Below, piece by piece: positions 12,260 through 24,760 of a stretch of DNA of 58,081 nt (position 1 is the first letter of the stretch; every line of letters begins with the position of its first letter). The stretch is taken from the NCBI GenBank assembly GCA_015657535.1, contig JADHZB010000101.1:1-58081 (forward strand), given 5' to 3'. The DNA comes from Nephromyces sp. MM_2019. Lineage: Eukaryota > Apicomplexa > Aconoidasida > Nephromycida. The notes below the pieces were generated by a model that was not told the DNA's origin, searched no databases, and worked only from the letters and a program-made list of their open reading frames with translations. Both the position numbers and the translations under genes were made by a program.

Positions 12260-15200
12260 TCACAGGCGATACATGAGCCGGTGCGTGTACTGGTGGAAAA
12301 ACGCTGATGCGCTGTACTTGCGGTGTTGTAATATTATTTTATGTCCGCAAGGACTTATGACCCAATAATTTCTAGCAAAATTCTGCAGACAATAGTACAT
12401 GTCAAATTCTAATTCATAAAGACAGAAATAGCAGCTTGATACTACAAATACTTGTACCGGTAAAAATTCGAACTTCCTGTAAAAAGTTTTCACGCATTTC
12501 ATAACTCTTTACTTTTGCCTAATTTAAGCAAGAAGGCATGCTTTTAGAAAAAGATGCTGTTCTTTTTATATAGAAAAAATGTTATTCAGATGCCAAGGCA
12601 TTACTTTTAAGTGATTATTATAATTTTAGGAGTATAAGCAAACACTGAGCCATTAAGGTAAGCTTGGGTTTGAGCACTTACTTTATTTTTCAAAAAGCTT
12701 GAAAGAATGTGCTTAATTCGTGATATTGTAAAGAAGTTCTGGTAAATGTTGTGACAAGCACAATAAGATTCTCTAGTGAAGAGGGCCTTCCTTGTAGGCC
12801 TGAAGTAAAATTTGTGATAGTTTCTTGACGGCTAAGAATTTGTTTCTGACTATTTTATATAGCCCTCTAGAATGAGCTCGCCTGAGAGGATATAATAAAA
12901 ATTAACGATAAATTCTTTTTCAAGTAGGCGAGCTTTTTGTGTTTAAATGGAAGCAAATGTATGACTGATATATCTTGAATTAAATTTAAAACATAAATTA
13001 AGTGCCACTGCAGGACATCAAAAGTTTTTCGTCATGCGGCCATATCGTTTGACGCTTAAATAACCGAGAAAAACACCGTGCAGCTCAAGCTGCTTGCTGC
13101 AATCGCATATTATTATGATGTATATATATTTTATCACTTACAGCATAATAAAAATGGATCAACGATAATTTTCTATTTTTTCTTTGTTTTTGCTTTGCTC
13201 GAACAGCCTCTTTTTCAGTTAATAAAGTGCTTAAGTTCAGTACGCTCATTTCTCCCCCAGGAAATTCGAATCATATACTTTGTTTTGTATCATATGCATA
13301 CCTCAGTATGCGCTCCCCGAGTATCCTGCGAATATCGTGGTCATGCAGCTTAAGTTGTTCCCCGAATGGCATTTGATTATCTTGTTTTAAGGCTAGGACG
13401 TCGTCGAAGGGGTGTGCCCAAAGAAGTAAATAATTCGCCGTCAGCTCGTAATGCATCTTTAGTTCAACTACAGCTTCCCCTATTGCTTTTTTTGTGAGCT
13501 GTTCCGTCACGTGATTCAGTGTTTCCTCTCTTAAGCCCTGTAACTCTGCGGCAGGTATTGAATAGCAGAGATGTGTTCCCGATCTAATGCATTGCACTTC
13601 ATAAAACTAGCAGAATATAGGTGTTGAAGTACGAATAGAATGTAATAATGGTAGAAATAGCAAAAGCAAGAAAATTCTTAAAAGTGGCTAGAAAATATTT
13701 TTGTGGTAGTTGTTAAAGTACTATAAGTTGTGGAATTGCGCCCCCCAAGTTTAGCAGTATTGGTACCAGTGGTAGTAGCAGTTTTTGGTAGCAGATAAAG
13801 CGGTAGACGATATATTGTAATGGACAAAGCACGTAAATTTTTGTAGCTGTGCCGAGGATTAAGTATACAGCTAAACAATATTTTATTTCCAGATACATGC
13901 ACCCATTAGTCTTGCAAAAGTCGTAAAATTATGGCGTACGAAAAACAGTAAAGGCAACATAGAAGCATTTTCACGAATTGATATACCTTTGAATGGTTGG
14001 TCGTACCTACGAACATAAAGTGCATGCTCCACATATTAGAAGAGCCAATTCCGTACGAACTTGCCATACTAGTTTTTTTATAACTACTCTAAGAAGCCTT
14101 CGAAAGGAAAACTCAATGGTGTAAAGTAATGTCTGTCATTCCCTTTGAACTCAAGCAATCATCTATGTGTGCTCAACGTAGCTTGTGTACCTGCTTTAAA
14201 ATCTGATCTGCTAACGGTATATTGAGGTATAAACTGAGCTAGCAAGTACAGCATTGATTGGATGCACTTTCGAGGTCGGTATATTTTCCCTTACCTACGA
14301 AGATTTAGCAATATTATAGTTGGAAATGAGACTGCAAACACTAGGTAAAAGAAATATCTTTCCTAAGATATGGTATCTGACAGAAAACAGAAAAATGTCT
14401 TGGATTTCATGTTCACTGTCGAACAGTTCACGTGTATTATATTCACCTGCACCAGCTTCGCTGCAGTATAAGTCGCTTGTGTCGACACCCCGACAAGGGT
14501 GACTGGGCCATGTTGTCGCTTTTGCCTCATCAGCATCTAGTACCTGGCAAGCCTTGGGAATCATCAACGGGGCTGCATTATCGATTACCTAAACTCAGCA
14601 AATAGGAGTAAGTATTTATAATACGCTTCAAATACTACATTGCGCATTAAATATTAAAGTTAGGTTCAAAGTTGTATATATTATACTTTTTTGTTGTTTG
14701 TGCCTGTATAATCTTGCCATTTGTTAGAAAAGATAAATTAAAAGAAGTGGAAGCTTTGAGTTGCCTCTTCCCTGTGTATAAAATGCTTATGAAGTTGGGA
14801 CTGGGGCCCTATAGGCTACGCTGGGTATATGGATTGCATACCTAAGAAATTTTTGTGATTTGAAGAGCGTATCTGGTTCTCATTACGAATGAAGATGACC
14901 AGTTACACATTATCTAAGCGCCGACCATTCCCTTGGTTAAGCCATTGACGCTGAATCCTACTTCGATATAAGGCCTCATTTTTACACTACCAATACCCAT
15001 ACTTGACATTTCCAAATCTGACCTCCTCGGTTACTTTAATAAAAAATTTACGTTTGAAAAAATTCTTAATTTGTGGTTCAATCTACACAATCCTTAAAAC
15101 CATAGAAAATTCCAATTTTAGACCTTATCAGGGAAGCCCAATACATTTGTAATCACGCATAAAGCGTACTTTACATTGTGCAAGTCGTAGCTGAAAACTA

Positions 15201-15726
15201 GGAGGAAATTACGTATCATTGCGAATAGAACAGCGAGGGCAAGACAAGCATACAGTGCATCGAAGCTTTCAGGCTATGGGCAATTAAAGGGTTGCTGTGC
15301 TATTCAACCTCCATCATTGAAGCATTCGTCTCTGGAAGTGCACGCAACTGATGCTGCCGCTAATTTGTATATTCATTATAAAGCGTTTACCAGATTGTCA
15401 TAGACTTTCAGAGGGTCATGGTTATTACTACAAGCCTCTGTGAGATCCATGGCCACTTGGTGATTCTGCCGAAGTCTAGGAACCCCTGTGTACTTCTTGC
15501 CCTCATGCCCTTTTTTCCTCGCATCATTAGAATATGGAGCTCCTGCGTGATGAAGCTTTACGTCATTATCATAAGAAATTGAAGATGAATAAGGCCAGCC
15601 AAAGCAAGCAAGCTTTCTAGCCCGCAGCAAGTACTCAGAGCGGGAGAGATTTTCAAGCACGGTTTCTGACGAGCTCTTAAACCTACGCGCACTGCAAGCG
15701 CGGATAGGCATTATGAATTCCGCCAT
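12260..15726 (-). CDS. Unrecognised protein, 4 exons, about 329 aa
   Basis: The exons are 15391-15726 (ATG), 14447-14588, 13302-13596 and 12260-12476 (TGA). Phases 0, 1 and 2 match at every junction and the total of 990 bases closes into one frame. The N-terminus (MAEFIMPIRACSARRFKSSS) is basic, Ser/Arg-rich and poor in acidic residues, as in a mitochondrial transit peptide. The middle is a charged, helical-looking domain (LREETLNHVTEQLTKKAIGE, then MPFGEQLKLHDHDIRRILGE). The last exon begins KFEFLPVQVFVVSSC. I know no family for it. A mitochondrial location is inference from the N-terminus. The acceptor at 13596 (ATGAAG) is weak but is the only one in phase. Confidence 0.65.
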
Positions 15727-16870
15727 TTTACGGTGCTACGTACTTTTGGGAAGTGTAATAAAATTGTACTTTTAATTCACAAACCCACGTAGTTGTTGCT
15801 GTGCGTATTCAAAGTTAATGATTCAACTTTTTTTCAGCTTTAAAGGAATCCTTTGACAAACATATACCTCAGCGAAGCGTGTCTGCCCATATTTGTTGAT
15901 AATGCTCCCGCAAGTTGGTCATCCTTTGCTGCAGGCTTTCACATATTTATTACAAAGCACGGCTGAGAGGGCCCTCGTGTCAACCCACAAATATAAGCGC
16001 AATTACAATTGTTTATCTCAATCTATAATTAATGTGTATCTGGCCTTTACACTAGGAGTCTTCGTATGCTACTTCAACTAGGGAGTCTTTCGTTCCGCAT
16101 GTACTTTATCCCAAATGTAGTGCCCAAAGTTTTTATTTTGACAACGCGCATACCGCCTTTCTTGGAAATTATTCTCAACTTAGGTTGTCGGCTGTGTTGT
16201 GCACGTTGCTGCTACGTACAAAATATTACATAGAATGTTAGCACTTATACCAATGGTAAGACGCTTATCCGTCTATTAAGTTTTGCTTATTCTAGGCAGC
16301 TACTATAAGCAATAATTAACGTTCCCAAAGCAGATGGGAACGCAGAATATGCTATCATCTCGGGGGTAAAATCGGCTGTGCAGCGCTAATTCGGGGCAAC
16401 ACAACGGCATGTTATTACTGTGGGGTGAACCGGCGTGGAGCAGCTATGAACGGAACTTTGCCTTTCCGTCTAGTGCTACTTTAAAGATCTTCCTGCACTG
16501 CGTAAGCAAAGCTGTACGCGCGTGTTGGCAGCCTGCTACAGATAGCATCGCGAAGTAATACATAACTAACATATACGCCGGGAGTATGGATGTTACAGGC
16601 CGCAAATTATCGATAAATTTTTACCTAAAATTTTATCAGTGTTCCAGAATAATAAATTACAGCTTTAAATGAACGTAAAACATCTTAATTTATCATGGGT
16701 ATACTATGAGAGTATGGAAACGGAACGGTCGCATACTCTATTTAGCATCGTTATAGGCAGTTAGGCGATAAAAATAGAATGACTTAGCATAAAATTTATC
16801 CTACAAGCCCAAAGGCACCAGCTTAATATAGTGTGAAGCAGCCCTTACGAATATAACAGGTGTTGCGTAT
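15727..16870. other. Intergenic, nothing supported
   Basis: AT-rich sequence upstream of one minus gene and downstream of another. It should hold the promoter of the gene starting at 15726. No exon chain was found. Confidence 0.4.
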
Positions 16871-18943
16871 TTATTCGAAGCAACTACTGCCCTGCTTTGG
16901 ACGAGCAATTAGTTTAATCGACAAGACTGGACTTGATGCTTCACGACTATGGACCCCCCAGGCATTGATTTCCGAGAGCGAGGCACGAGCTGCATCAGGG
17001 AAGCAAATAACGTCCTTCCTGACCCACTCTGCCGGAATATTGAACTGATAGCAGGAGCTAGTGCTTTGAAAGCAATATAGGTCAAGTACAAAATGGACTT
17101 AGTTTTTGGTTTGAATTATACCAGTGGAGTAGAGCCATTCAATGATAGCTATGACCAGCAACTTTTTTTACAGGTTGCTTTGATTTTGCTTTTGTCCAGG
17201 GTTTAGTAAAAAAAAATAATTTTTGCTTTATAAGTAATAACTAGCCGCATGATTCACCAGACTAAAGTGAACATTCAGCTTATTTTAAACGCTTGATTTA
17301 TCATTTTGTTAAATTAGCTGACGCACGCACCGTCCTTAGAAGAGTTGTACAAGGTGCATTGCTTGTTACAATCATACTTTTTCTGCCACATTTGTGAGCT
17401 AGCACATTGCATAAATCTCCAGGAAATCCGATTCGATAACCTTCACATTAATATTGCACATGTATGCTTAGTCCTGTTTTTCCCCCGAGAGCAAACTTCA
17501 ACTACCTACCCGAAATGATATGCTCACCATTCTGAGTCTATATACTTGAGTCTCCAGAGCATTCGTACATCTCGTAATTCTAGTTACAGTGCCTATTAAT
17601 TTTTACTTTACATGGCTCACCACTCCTTCCTAGGTAACCAAGCTTTTTTCTCTTATACTAGCTGCATTACATCGAGGAAACTATTAATGTGAAAATGGTT
17701 GAGATGGGACCACTCAAATATTGTTTCTCTGCTTGCGTCTTGCAATTAAGTTTTTTTGCACGGTGAGGGCATAGCTTTTATTGGGGAGAATAGGCATAAG
17801 CTTTCATATGTAGTTCCCCTTTTTGTTATATTTAAAAAACGTGGTCTGCAACGCGTTCTGAGTTTACATCTCTTGCATCCCCTATGCAGGCTCATAGAAT
17901 GACACGTAATGTACAACTTGAAACTAGCAATTTCAGTCTAATGCAATACCTTCTTAGGAAACCGTGGTCTCCAATTGAAATAGTTATCTCCTAGACAAAA
18001 AAGTTTCTTCCATATCATGCAGCGTACTTCTACGCTGAGACTACCAAATTCGAATCCGCTATAGTCGTGCAATTGAACCGTTAGCCTGCTAAACACGGGC
18101 TAAAGACTGAACTCTAGTCATAGCATACTGAGAACTTTGAATACATCAAAGAGAAATAGGAAGTAGAAAACTAGACTTGCTCCGATTTGCAAAATTTTTC
18201 ACTCTCTGCAAAACATTTCGATGTTATGTAACGCGATTTAATTTATTCTCAAAAAAATAGCGTGCATCTTGCAGCTTTCAAAAAGCTATTTCATCCCGTT
18301 AATCCCACAACGGATAAGCTGCTGACATTTGTCTGATGATGTGAAGACTTATAGCTGTTGTTCCTTGACCATCTTCACTTTTTTTCGGTGATACTAAGCC
18401 TACTTTAATATTCTTGAGCGCATGATATACGCCAGATTTTGCATTTGCTGCAAACGCAATGTTTCTTTTATGTGCGTAACACACCTTGCCACATTTCAAA
18501 TAAACCAGAAAAAGATTACAAAAAAAATTTACGGTTAGAGCATGAAAGACTTAGCACTCACCCTCTCCATTATGCATGGAAATTTTTGATACGCCAGTAG
18601 CTTAGCAGTTTCTAGAATGGCCTCATTATCTGGGCTGCTAGCATATTCGAACTTGTCAGCAAGTGTATGTGTTTACAACAGTGTCCACGGACACTTCTGA
18701 ATTTACAGGCGCTCTAATGCCTACAGCTTTACAAACTGCTTGGTTGTACACGCGCGCTCATTCCTTCCATACTCCCACACGTGGCAGCTAGCTTACAAAC
18801 TGACGCATGTTTCCCAAGAATTGCGCACCCCGACGGACATCTGTATAACCTTTTCATTGCACAGTTGATAAGATATGTCACATTTCAAGTGCTTTTTGGT
18901 GTCGGAGTTTTAGTCATACCTGGCCCGCTGTCGCAGATGTTCA
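16871..18943 (-). CDS. Unrecognised protein, 6 or more exons, 5' end open
   Basis: The chain is 18920-18943 (24 bp), 18797-18849, 18562-18651, 18309-18484, 17950-18085 and 16871-17044 (TAA stop). Phases agree at all five junctions. Segments include VNICDSGPGYTDVRRGAQFL, SSPDNEAILETAKLLAYQKF, HIIRQMSAAYP, LHDYSGFEFGSLSVEV and FNIPAEWVRKDVICFPDAAR. The composition is that of a soluble globular enzyme, but I cannot name a family. The acceptor before 18085 sits in TTTAGCAG, so starting at 18088 would change or insert one residue. The start codon is not placed: the 24-bp exon needs one base from an earlier exon. The 905-bp last intron could hide a further exon. Confidence 0.65.
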
Positions 18944-19120
18944 CTGCAATACGTTAATGGGTTAAATATTTCCCCCATATATCATCTTGTAGCTCAATTG
19001 CTTCGTGTAATACCGCAGTGCTTCTTGATTTCTACAATTAGCTTCTCATGTAATCTTACTGTTTGAAGATGACGCTCATCTTTATGCTTGGCGAAACTGC
19101 TACAAGCTTTGCCCTTCAAA
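18944..19120. promoter_or_regulatory. Possible shared 5' region of divergent genes
   Basis: Only about 180 bp separate the first exon found of the minus gene from the ATG of the plus gene at 19121. If the missing minus first exon lies here or just inside the plus gene, the two share a compact bidirectional promoter. No promoter element can be named from the sequence. Confidence 0.3.
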
Positions 19121-22100
19121 ATGAAAACGACTACCTTCCTGTGGCTCTCTATAATAAGCCTATACTTTCTTTTGATCGCGCGATCATCAACGTCTATTAA
19201 GCATGCTTTAGCACCTCGAAATTCATTAGATTTAGGTCCCTGGGAAAGGAATCGTTTCTTCAGCCATTATCTGTTGGCATTCGAGCAGAACTTTAATAAC
19301 CCGTTTTGGCTAACCAGTTCGAGATCTGGCTTCAAAGCTAGCCAGATATTCTTGCCACATGTTCAATCCTTAAAATGTACAGCGTCCTTACATTGTCTCA
19401 ATAAAAATTGTAGGTTGAATTGTGTGAAGAATCCAAGGAATCCACGTTTTGGTTTGAAAAGCTATTATTTGTACCCTCATTGCCTATGGATTCACCCATC
19501 GCTCCTTTTTTCTACTCTCCCTGATGAGGATGGGGAGATCGGCTCTGAGCCGTTCTTTGATGATGAACTTTCTCCAGATGGGTACGCTTTTGAGCTGCTT
19601 GTTGTGTACCTTGCGCTATTTATAAAGATGTAGCGAATATCTTTTATGCTTGAAAAGAGGGCGAATAGGAAATTTGCACCTTATTGTCAAATTGAATATT
19701 GCTGATTTAACCTTTATAAGTACTCACCGTCCTACTTGCCTGAATGAAGTGGCTTGTGGTGGCGAAGGAAAAACTTTTGGGGTACTATATTACCGGTAGG
19801 TACTTAAAACCAATGAAAAAGGTTTGCATTCCTATAAAAAATGCATTTAAAGTAGTCCTCATGCCATAATAGTGTTCATTAGTATTTCCTTAAAAATGGC
19901 GACTAACTTTATGAGCTTTTTCGTTTGGTGGTTGGAATAGTGATAATTTTGACGGTTCCTTTGGAAAGAGGAGCTAGAAAGCTAGAGCTTTCTTCATCTC
20001 TGTCCGGTGATATCAGAAAATTGCAATGAAGGCCATCATATAGGCTTTTGGCAGTGTCCACAAATGGTGGCAGATAAATTGCTCACTTTATTTTTTCATA
20101 CATGCACATCTTTGTGTTTCACATTCTTTTTTCTCAACCACTGTAGGTAAGTATATAGTATGCAAGTGTCATGGAATTGGTTGGTATGGATCCTTTTTGA
20201 TGTTTTGCGAAAGCTTAATAGATGAAGTGAATAGGTTTATGTTTGAACATCTTGTTGGTATACATATGGCGCCTTTTTGTTGCTTCTTGCATGTACCGGA
20301 AGTATGTTAATTAGATAGTCTGCATGTAGTTGCACATATTACCTAATTATAACGATTGATTGCGCAGATGCTTGCGAACTGCACAAGAATAAAAGCTGTA
20401 AGAAGGCTCTGCATTAGCTTATAAAATATACTCGTCACTTCATACTGTAATTAGCTATCCTTCAGTCTTTAATTTGCACATCTTCATGTTTTCTATGTTT
20501 ACAAGTTCTTTGGTAGGACTGATGTTTAAATTCTTCTAAAGATATTTGGACAATTTTATGGGCAATATCATAGGTTGCAGAATAATTTAAAGATTCCCCT
20601 ACAAGGGTGGGAGGATTTATTGGAGGAGGAAGTGAAATCTTGGGACGGGGATGATGAAATGCCAGCGAAGATTATTAATGGCACAGCGAAAATAAAGAAC
20701 CCTGAAATGTTTGAAGAGAGGATTAGGCAAGCCAGGGATTTTACGCAGCAAGAAGATGGTCCACCTAAGCCTAAGTATCTACCCAAGCTATGGATAATAA
20801 GGCCAAAGAAAGGTGAAACAGTGTACTTGTTTGCGCAAGTATGCATGTATGTAGATAATGAGTGTATGCTATTCTTTAGTTGGCGTAGACAGGAAATCTG
20901 CTATAAAGTTGACGCGTATGTATCATTTCCTAGATGCTAGAGTGTACTCATTTTAACCCAAATTTCGAAGACAACTTTCAATACTAGGAAACGATATAAT
21001 AGATGTATCAATTAAATCAGTTGGGCTTGTGCGACACAAATTGCTAATACCTTGGCAGGCTGATGCATTGGGTTTTTTTTCTTCGGCATATTTGTAATGT
21101 TAAGCTACTAATTGCGACGAACTGGTTAGTTTTCATTCTTCGGATATATTTTGAATGAGGAAATTATCTCTTTTTCCATGGTCGTTATAAACGCATAATT
21201 TTCTCATAAAACATTGGCCTTTATTGGTTATACGCGAAGCCCATTTTCAGATGTCTTATTAGCTCATTTAATGTTCGTGTATCTTCACATGTAAAGCTAA
21301 GCTTTATCAACAAATTAATCTATCTATTACGTTGTATACCCTATAAAAGTGTATCACCACTCTCACCCCCTATGTCCCAGCATGAGATAGTGTGTCTAGT
21401 TTCTTGGCATCTTTCTTGATTAGTTAACCACCTTCTAATACAGCTTCTATTCATTGCTCATCCCCTTGTAGTGTTCCTTGGCTGGTAAAAATTTAAGCGC
21501 TGTTAATCCGCAAGTGCTTTAGTGAATTTTCGACACGATGACGGAGGGGTTTCTTGGACAGATTGTACGCTCTGCCTACGTTAATTTAAGTAGATGTATG
21601 AACCTATGTTGTAGCCGCTTATTTCGCTTGTAAATGACTCCTGGAGTAGCACAACCACCCTTCACTAGTTCTTCCTTCTGTATTGTTAAGGCTCTTGAAT
21701 TAAATCACTTGATACAAATTCCGTGCGATTGCTCCTGCCCGGGGTTGACCCCGACCCAGTTCACCCACTTGCAGCACCTGTTACATAGTTTGCTGCCTAT
21801 TCGCATTATCCCGATAGAATACGTCGTGCTCCACCCGATGTTGGGCACTACAAGCATCAATATATTACTGTTCTCTCTAAGTCCATCTCCAGCCTGTGTC
21901 TTGTGCTGCTGATCCCGGACTGTAATATAAAATCCGCTAACTCCCTGGTTTACTATGCTCTTTGCATGAAATTCCCCCTTCAAATTCTACGAGACGGCTT
22001 CATCATCTAGAAATAATCGTAGTGCCTACTATTGAAAACGCAGAATAAACTTACTCTTTGTACACACAGGTGCATACTGTGACCTCATGAAGAATGATCT

Positions 22101-23587
22101 GCCCAGAATAAATTCACTGGTACGCCGTATTCGCCAATCGTACGGCCCAAAGAAGCTTCAGATACTTAATGTGACTATGGAGATTGACATGCCTCTATGT
22201 GAAATTTTCTTTTCTGGCAGTACTACAGAGGATATCCGAATCTTTCATGCTAGAGGCGGGACCCTACAGGTGAGAGGAAATCTGGCTCATCCATCCGTAG
22301 GGATTAGGGTGGCAAGTTTCACAGAAGCTTACGCTGATTTTGAAGCTGTGGCATATAACAGGGGTCATAGATGACAATCACACCTTGGTCATCCCCACTG
22401 ATGAGGTAGTCGGAAAAAATTAATTAAGGCTCCACTGTAGGGTTAGGTTACGCGTTGAGAAAGATTCCAAAAAAAAAGCACTTCAAAATTGTCTTCCCAC
22501 TAGAGGTCGACTTCATGCGTATTAATTAACCGTATTGGAATACTTGCAATATACGTGTACTGTGTTTAACGCTTCAGGCTGAATGCATGCCTCGCTTTTG
22601 GAGGCATTGTGATATCCTAGACAAGGAGCCTCGTCTGTTGAACAAGTACGGGGGGGGGGCGTGCCCAGGGTTGTTTCCTTTTTGGGATGAGCAAGGCATG
22701 ATGGAAGAAATCGACGATTGTATGAACCAACCAGATATACATTCACAGGTACGGCAAGTGTATCGATACGTCGCAGGGGTATTCATTATCGTTACTGATA
22801 GACTAGCAAAAGGCTATAGCATTATAGTGCCTTTCGCCTTTTGTAGGGGATCCAGCTGGAACCCTTCTAAGATTAGCATGCAGCCATGTGAAGGGTTGGA
22901 TCTGTGGTCCATGGTAGGGTGACCGTAGGCAAAACTTCGGTTGGTGGGGTAGTACAACATTGCATCAATATTTCAACTGGGATCTTTAAGGTATCGCAAC
23001 ATGGAATTTGGCTGGTTTTACAACGAAAGTAACTAACCCATCAGCCCAACTAACTTTTTGAGACGAAAGCAATAATGCCTTGGGTAACTAGAAGCCCTCA
23101 AACATGCGTAAACGTTGTAACACAATGATTCATGCCTATGCGAGCATCATAACGGTACTAGTTACCATTCATATTCCACAAAAGTTAACCAATAGCGAGT
23201 AAAAGAGAAAAGGGCTAGCTGACCGCAGGACTCATACACCACTAAAGCAGACTTCTAGAACACCCCGATAACTCAAAAAAATTGCATGTGTGGGCTAACT
23301 GTGTCAATACTGTGTACCACGCCGAACAGATATACCGAATGAATTGGGGCTGGCATAACGCAGGGGCGCTCACTCCCGAAAACGAACAAGAGAGAGTTTG
23401 GTGGTACCAGAATGTTCACTGGCCAACTAGACAGGCAGTACAAAAGGCTTTTGTGGACGGCATCGAGGATTTCAGAGATATCATCCTCGAGGAGTATCGC
23501 CAGTTGATCGAAAGTGACTACAACAAAGCTGCTGAACGGTACGAGAGGGAGCAAGCAGCAGCGTATCAGAGAGAAGGGTATAATTGA
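19121..23587 (+). CDS. Secretory/plastid-leader protein of unknown function
   Basis: Start at ATG 19121; the frame upstream has no other ATG. The N-terminus (MKTTTFLWLSIISLYFLLIA) is a signal peptide. A Ser/Arg/Asn-rich, acid-poor stretch follows, the two-part leader seen on proteins of complex plastids. Phase-matched exons are 19121-19581, 19750-19795, 20581-20838, 21789-21921, 22070-22269 and 22578-22748. A last exon ends at TGA 23587. Segments include GLWWRRKNFWGTILP, an acidic WEDLLEEEVKSWDGDDE, FAAYSHYPDRIRRAPPDVGH, DLMKNDLPRINSLVRRIRQ and WGWHNAGALTPENEQERVWW. The join between 22748 and about 23250 is unresolved; a likely extra exon at 22849-22916 has a strong acceptor (CGCCTTTTGTAG). 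A run of ten G near 22650 is a frameshift risk. No known domain; plastid or secretory destination is inference. Confidence 0.7.
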
Positions 23588-24760
23588 GTCGAGCATCACG
23601 TACAGCAAACACGGGCATAACAATTCCAACCGAAATTTACGGACCCTACAGCGGGGATGCAAGTGCATTACCCAGGAATGGAAAAGTAGGTAATTACTTA
23701 ATACGTATGTGATTTTCAGAGAAAGTTTGGATAGTGAACAAGTTTTATAGCATTTAACAAAGCTCCTGAGCAAGCTGGTGCAATTGAAATTTTCCAAGCC
23801 ATAAAATGGGTATTTGGGGGTGTGCCTTCATGATACAGTAAGGAAGCCCTAGACTCTTGCGAAGGATTTTTCAATCAGGGATAAAACCTTCAAAATCACA
23901 TGGGATACACTGCGCTGGGGGATGCATGCCTCAAATAGCAGCCGCTGATCATTATGGATCAATTAGTGCACACATTCCTTAGAAGCTTAAGGGGTTATAG
24001 CGTAGCAGGTTACCACGGTACCTCATTTACTTGAAAAAACGCGAAAATTAAATTGTCATACTCAAGAAATCGCTTCAAGAGGGAAATAAACGTTCAAATC
24101 CATGAATAAGCCTATACAGCAATATCACCCCAAAAACACTGCACTGGTGAACTCTCTTGAGATGGATATAAACCGTAGGAAGCTTACAAGCATCGGCGCA
24201 TCTAAGGGAAAAAATTAACCACATAACCTAGCCCAATTTTGGAAAGAGCGAAGAATCGCAAAAATTGTTTACAAAGTAGCTTATAGTAGAGTTCAAAGGC
24301 ATGGCAGCATGATTGGAGTAACCTACACACAGCAAACTTCACAGAATTAAAACCACTGTATCCTCAAAGAAAAAGAACGGCAGTTAAGACTTTATCAGGC
24401 AAAGTTGGACTGAAATCAACGATTCCACCTTGAAAGCTTCTCATACAGCCTTTCAATGTTCATAACAAAAAAAGCCACTGATGCAACAACTACTGGACAC
24501 TAAATGCACGCCGACAAGGGGTTCCAAGCCGGCATAAGATATCATACATAATTCACCCAATACATATCACAAACTTTCTGGCAAGTTGATCCCCCACTTC
24601 CGGAAGAAAAAATTCAAGAAGTCGGCCAAATTCCAAGACTGACGCTATCAGAGTACCTTAAAATGCAGCACAGCGGATTGCTGGCAGAACACAATACCTC
24701 TATTATTAGCACATAGCATAAAAAGCGGTAATGGAGCCTTTAGATACAATTCATAAATTC
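23588..24760. other. Intergenic between convergent genes
   Basis: Lies between the stops of the plus gene (23587) and NDK (24761). It is A-rich on the plus strand, in line with minus-strand transcription. No coding exon was recognised. Confidence 0.45.

Noticed and set aside
21634..21983. Two 92-codon open frames, one on each strand, near 21.6-22.0 kb
   Set aside because: A third frame here (exon 21789-21921) fits the phases of the plus gene on both sides and reads as a better protein; the other two are shadows.
23273..23797. 174-codon open frame on the minus strand
   Set aside because: It is the antisense shadow of the last exon of the plus gene, which has the better protein composition.
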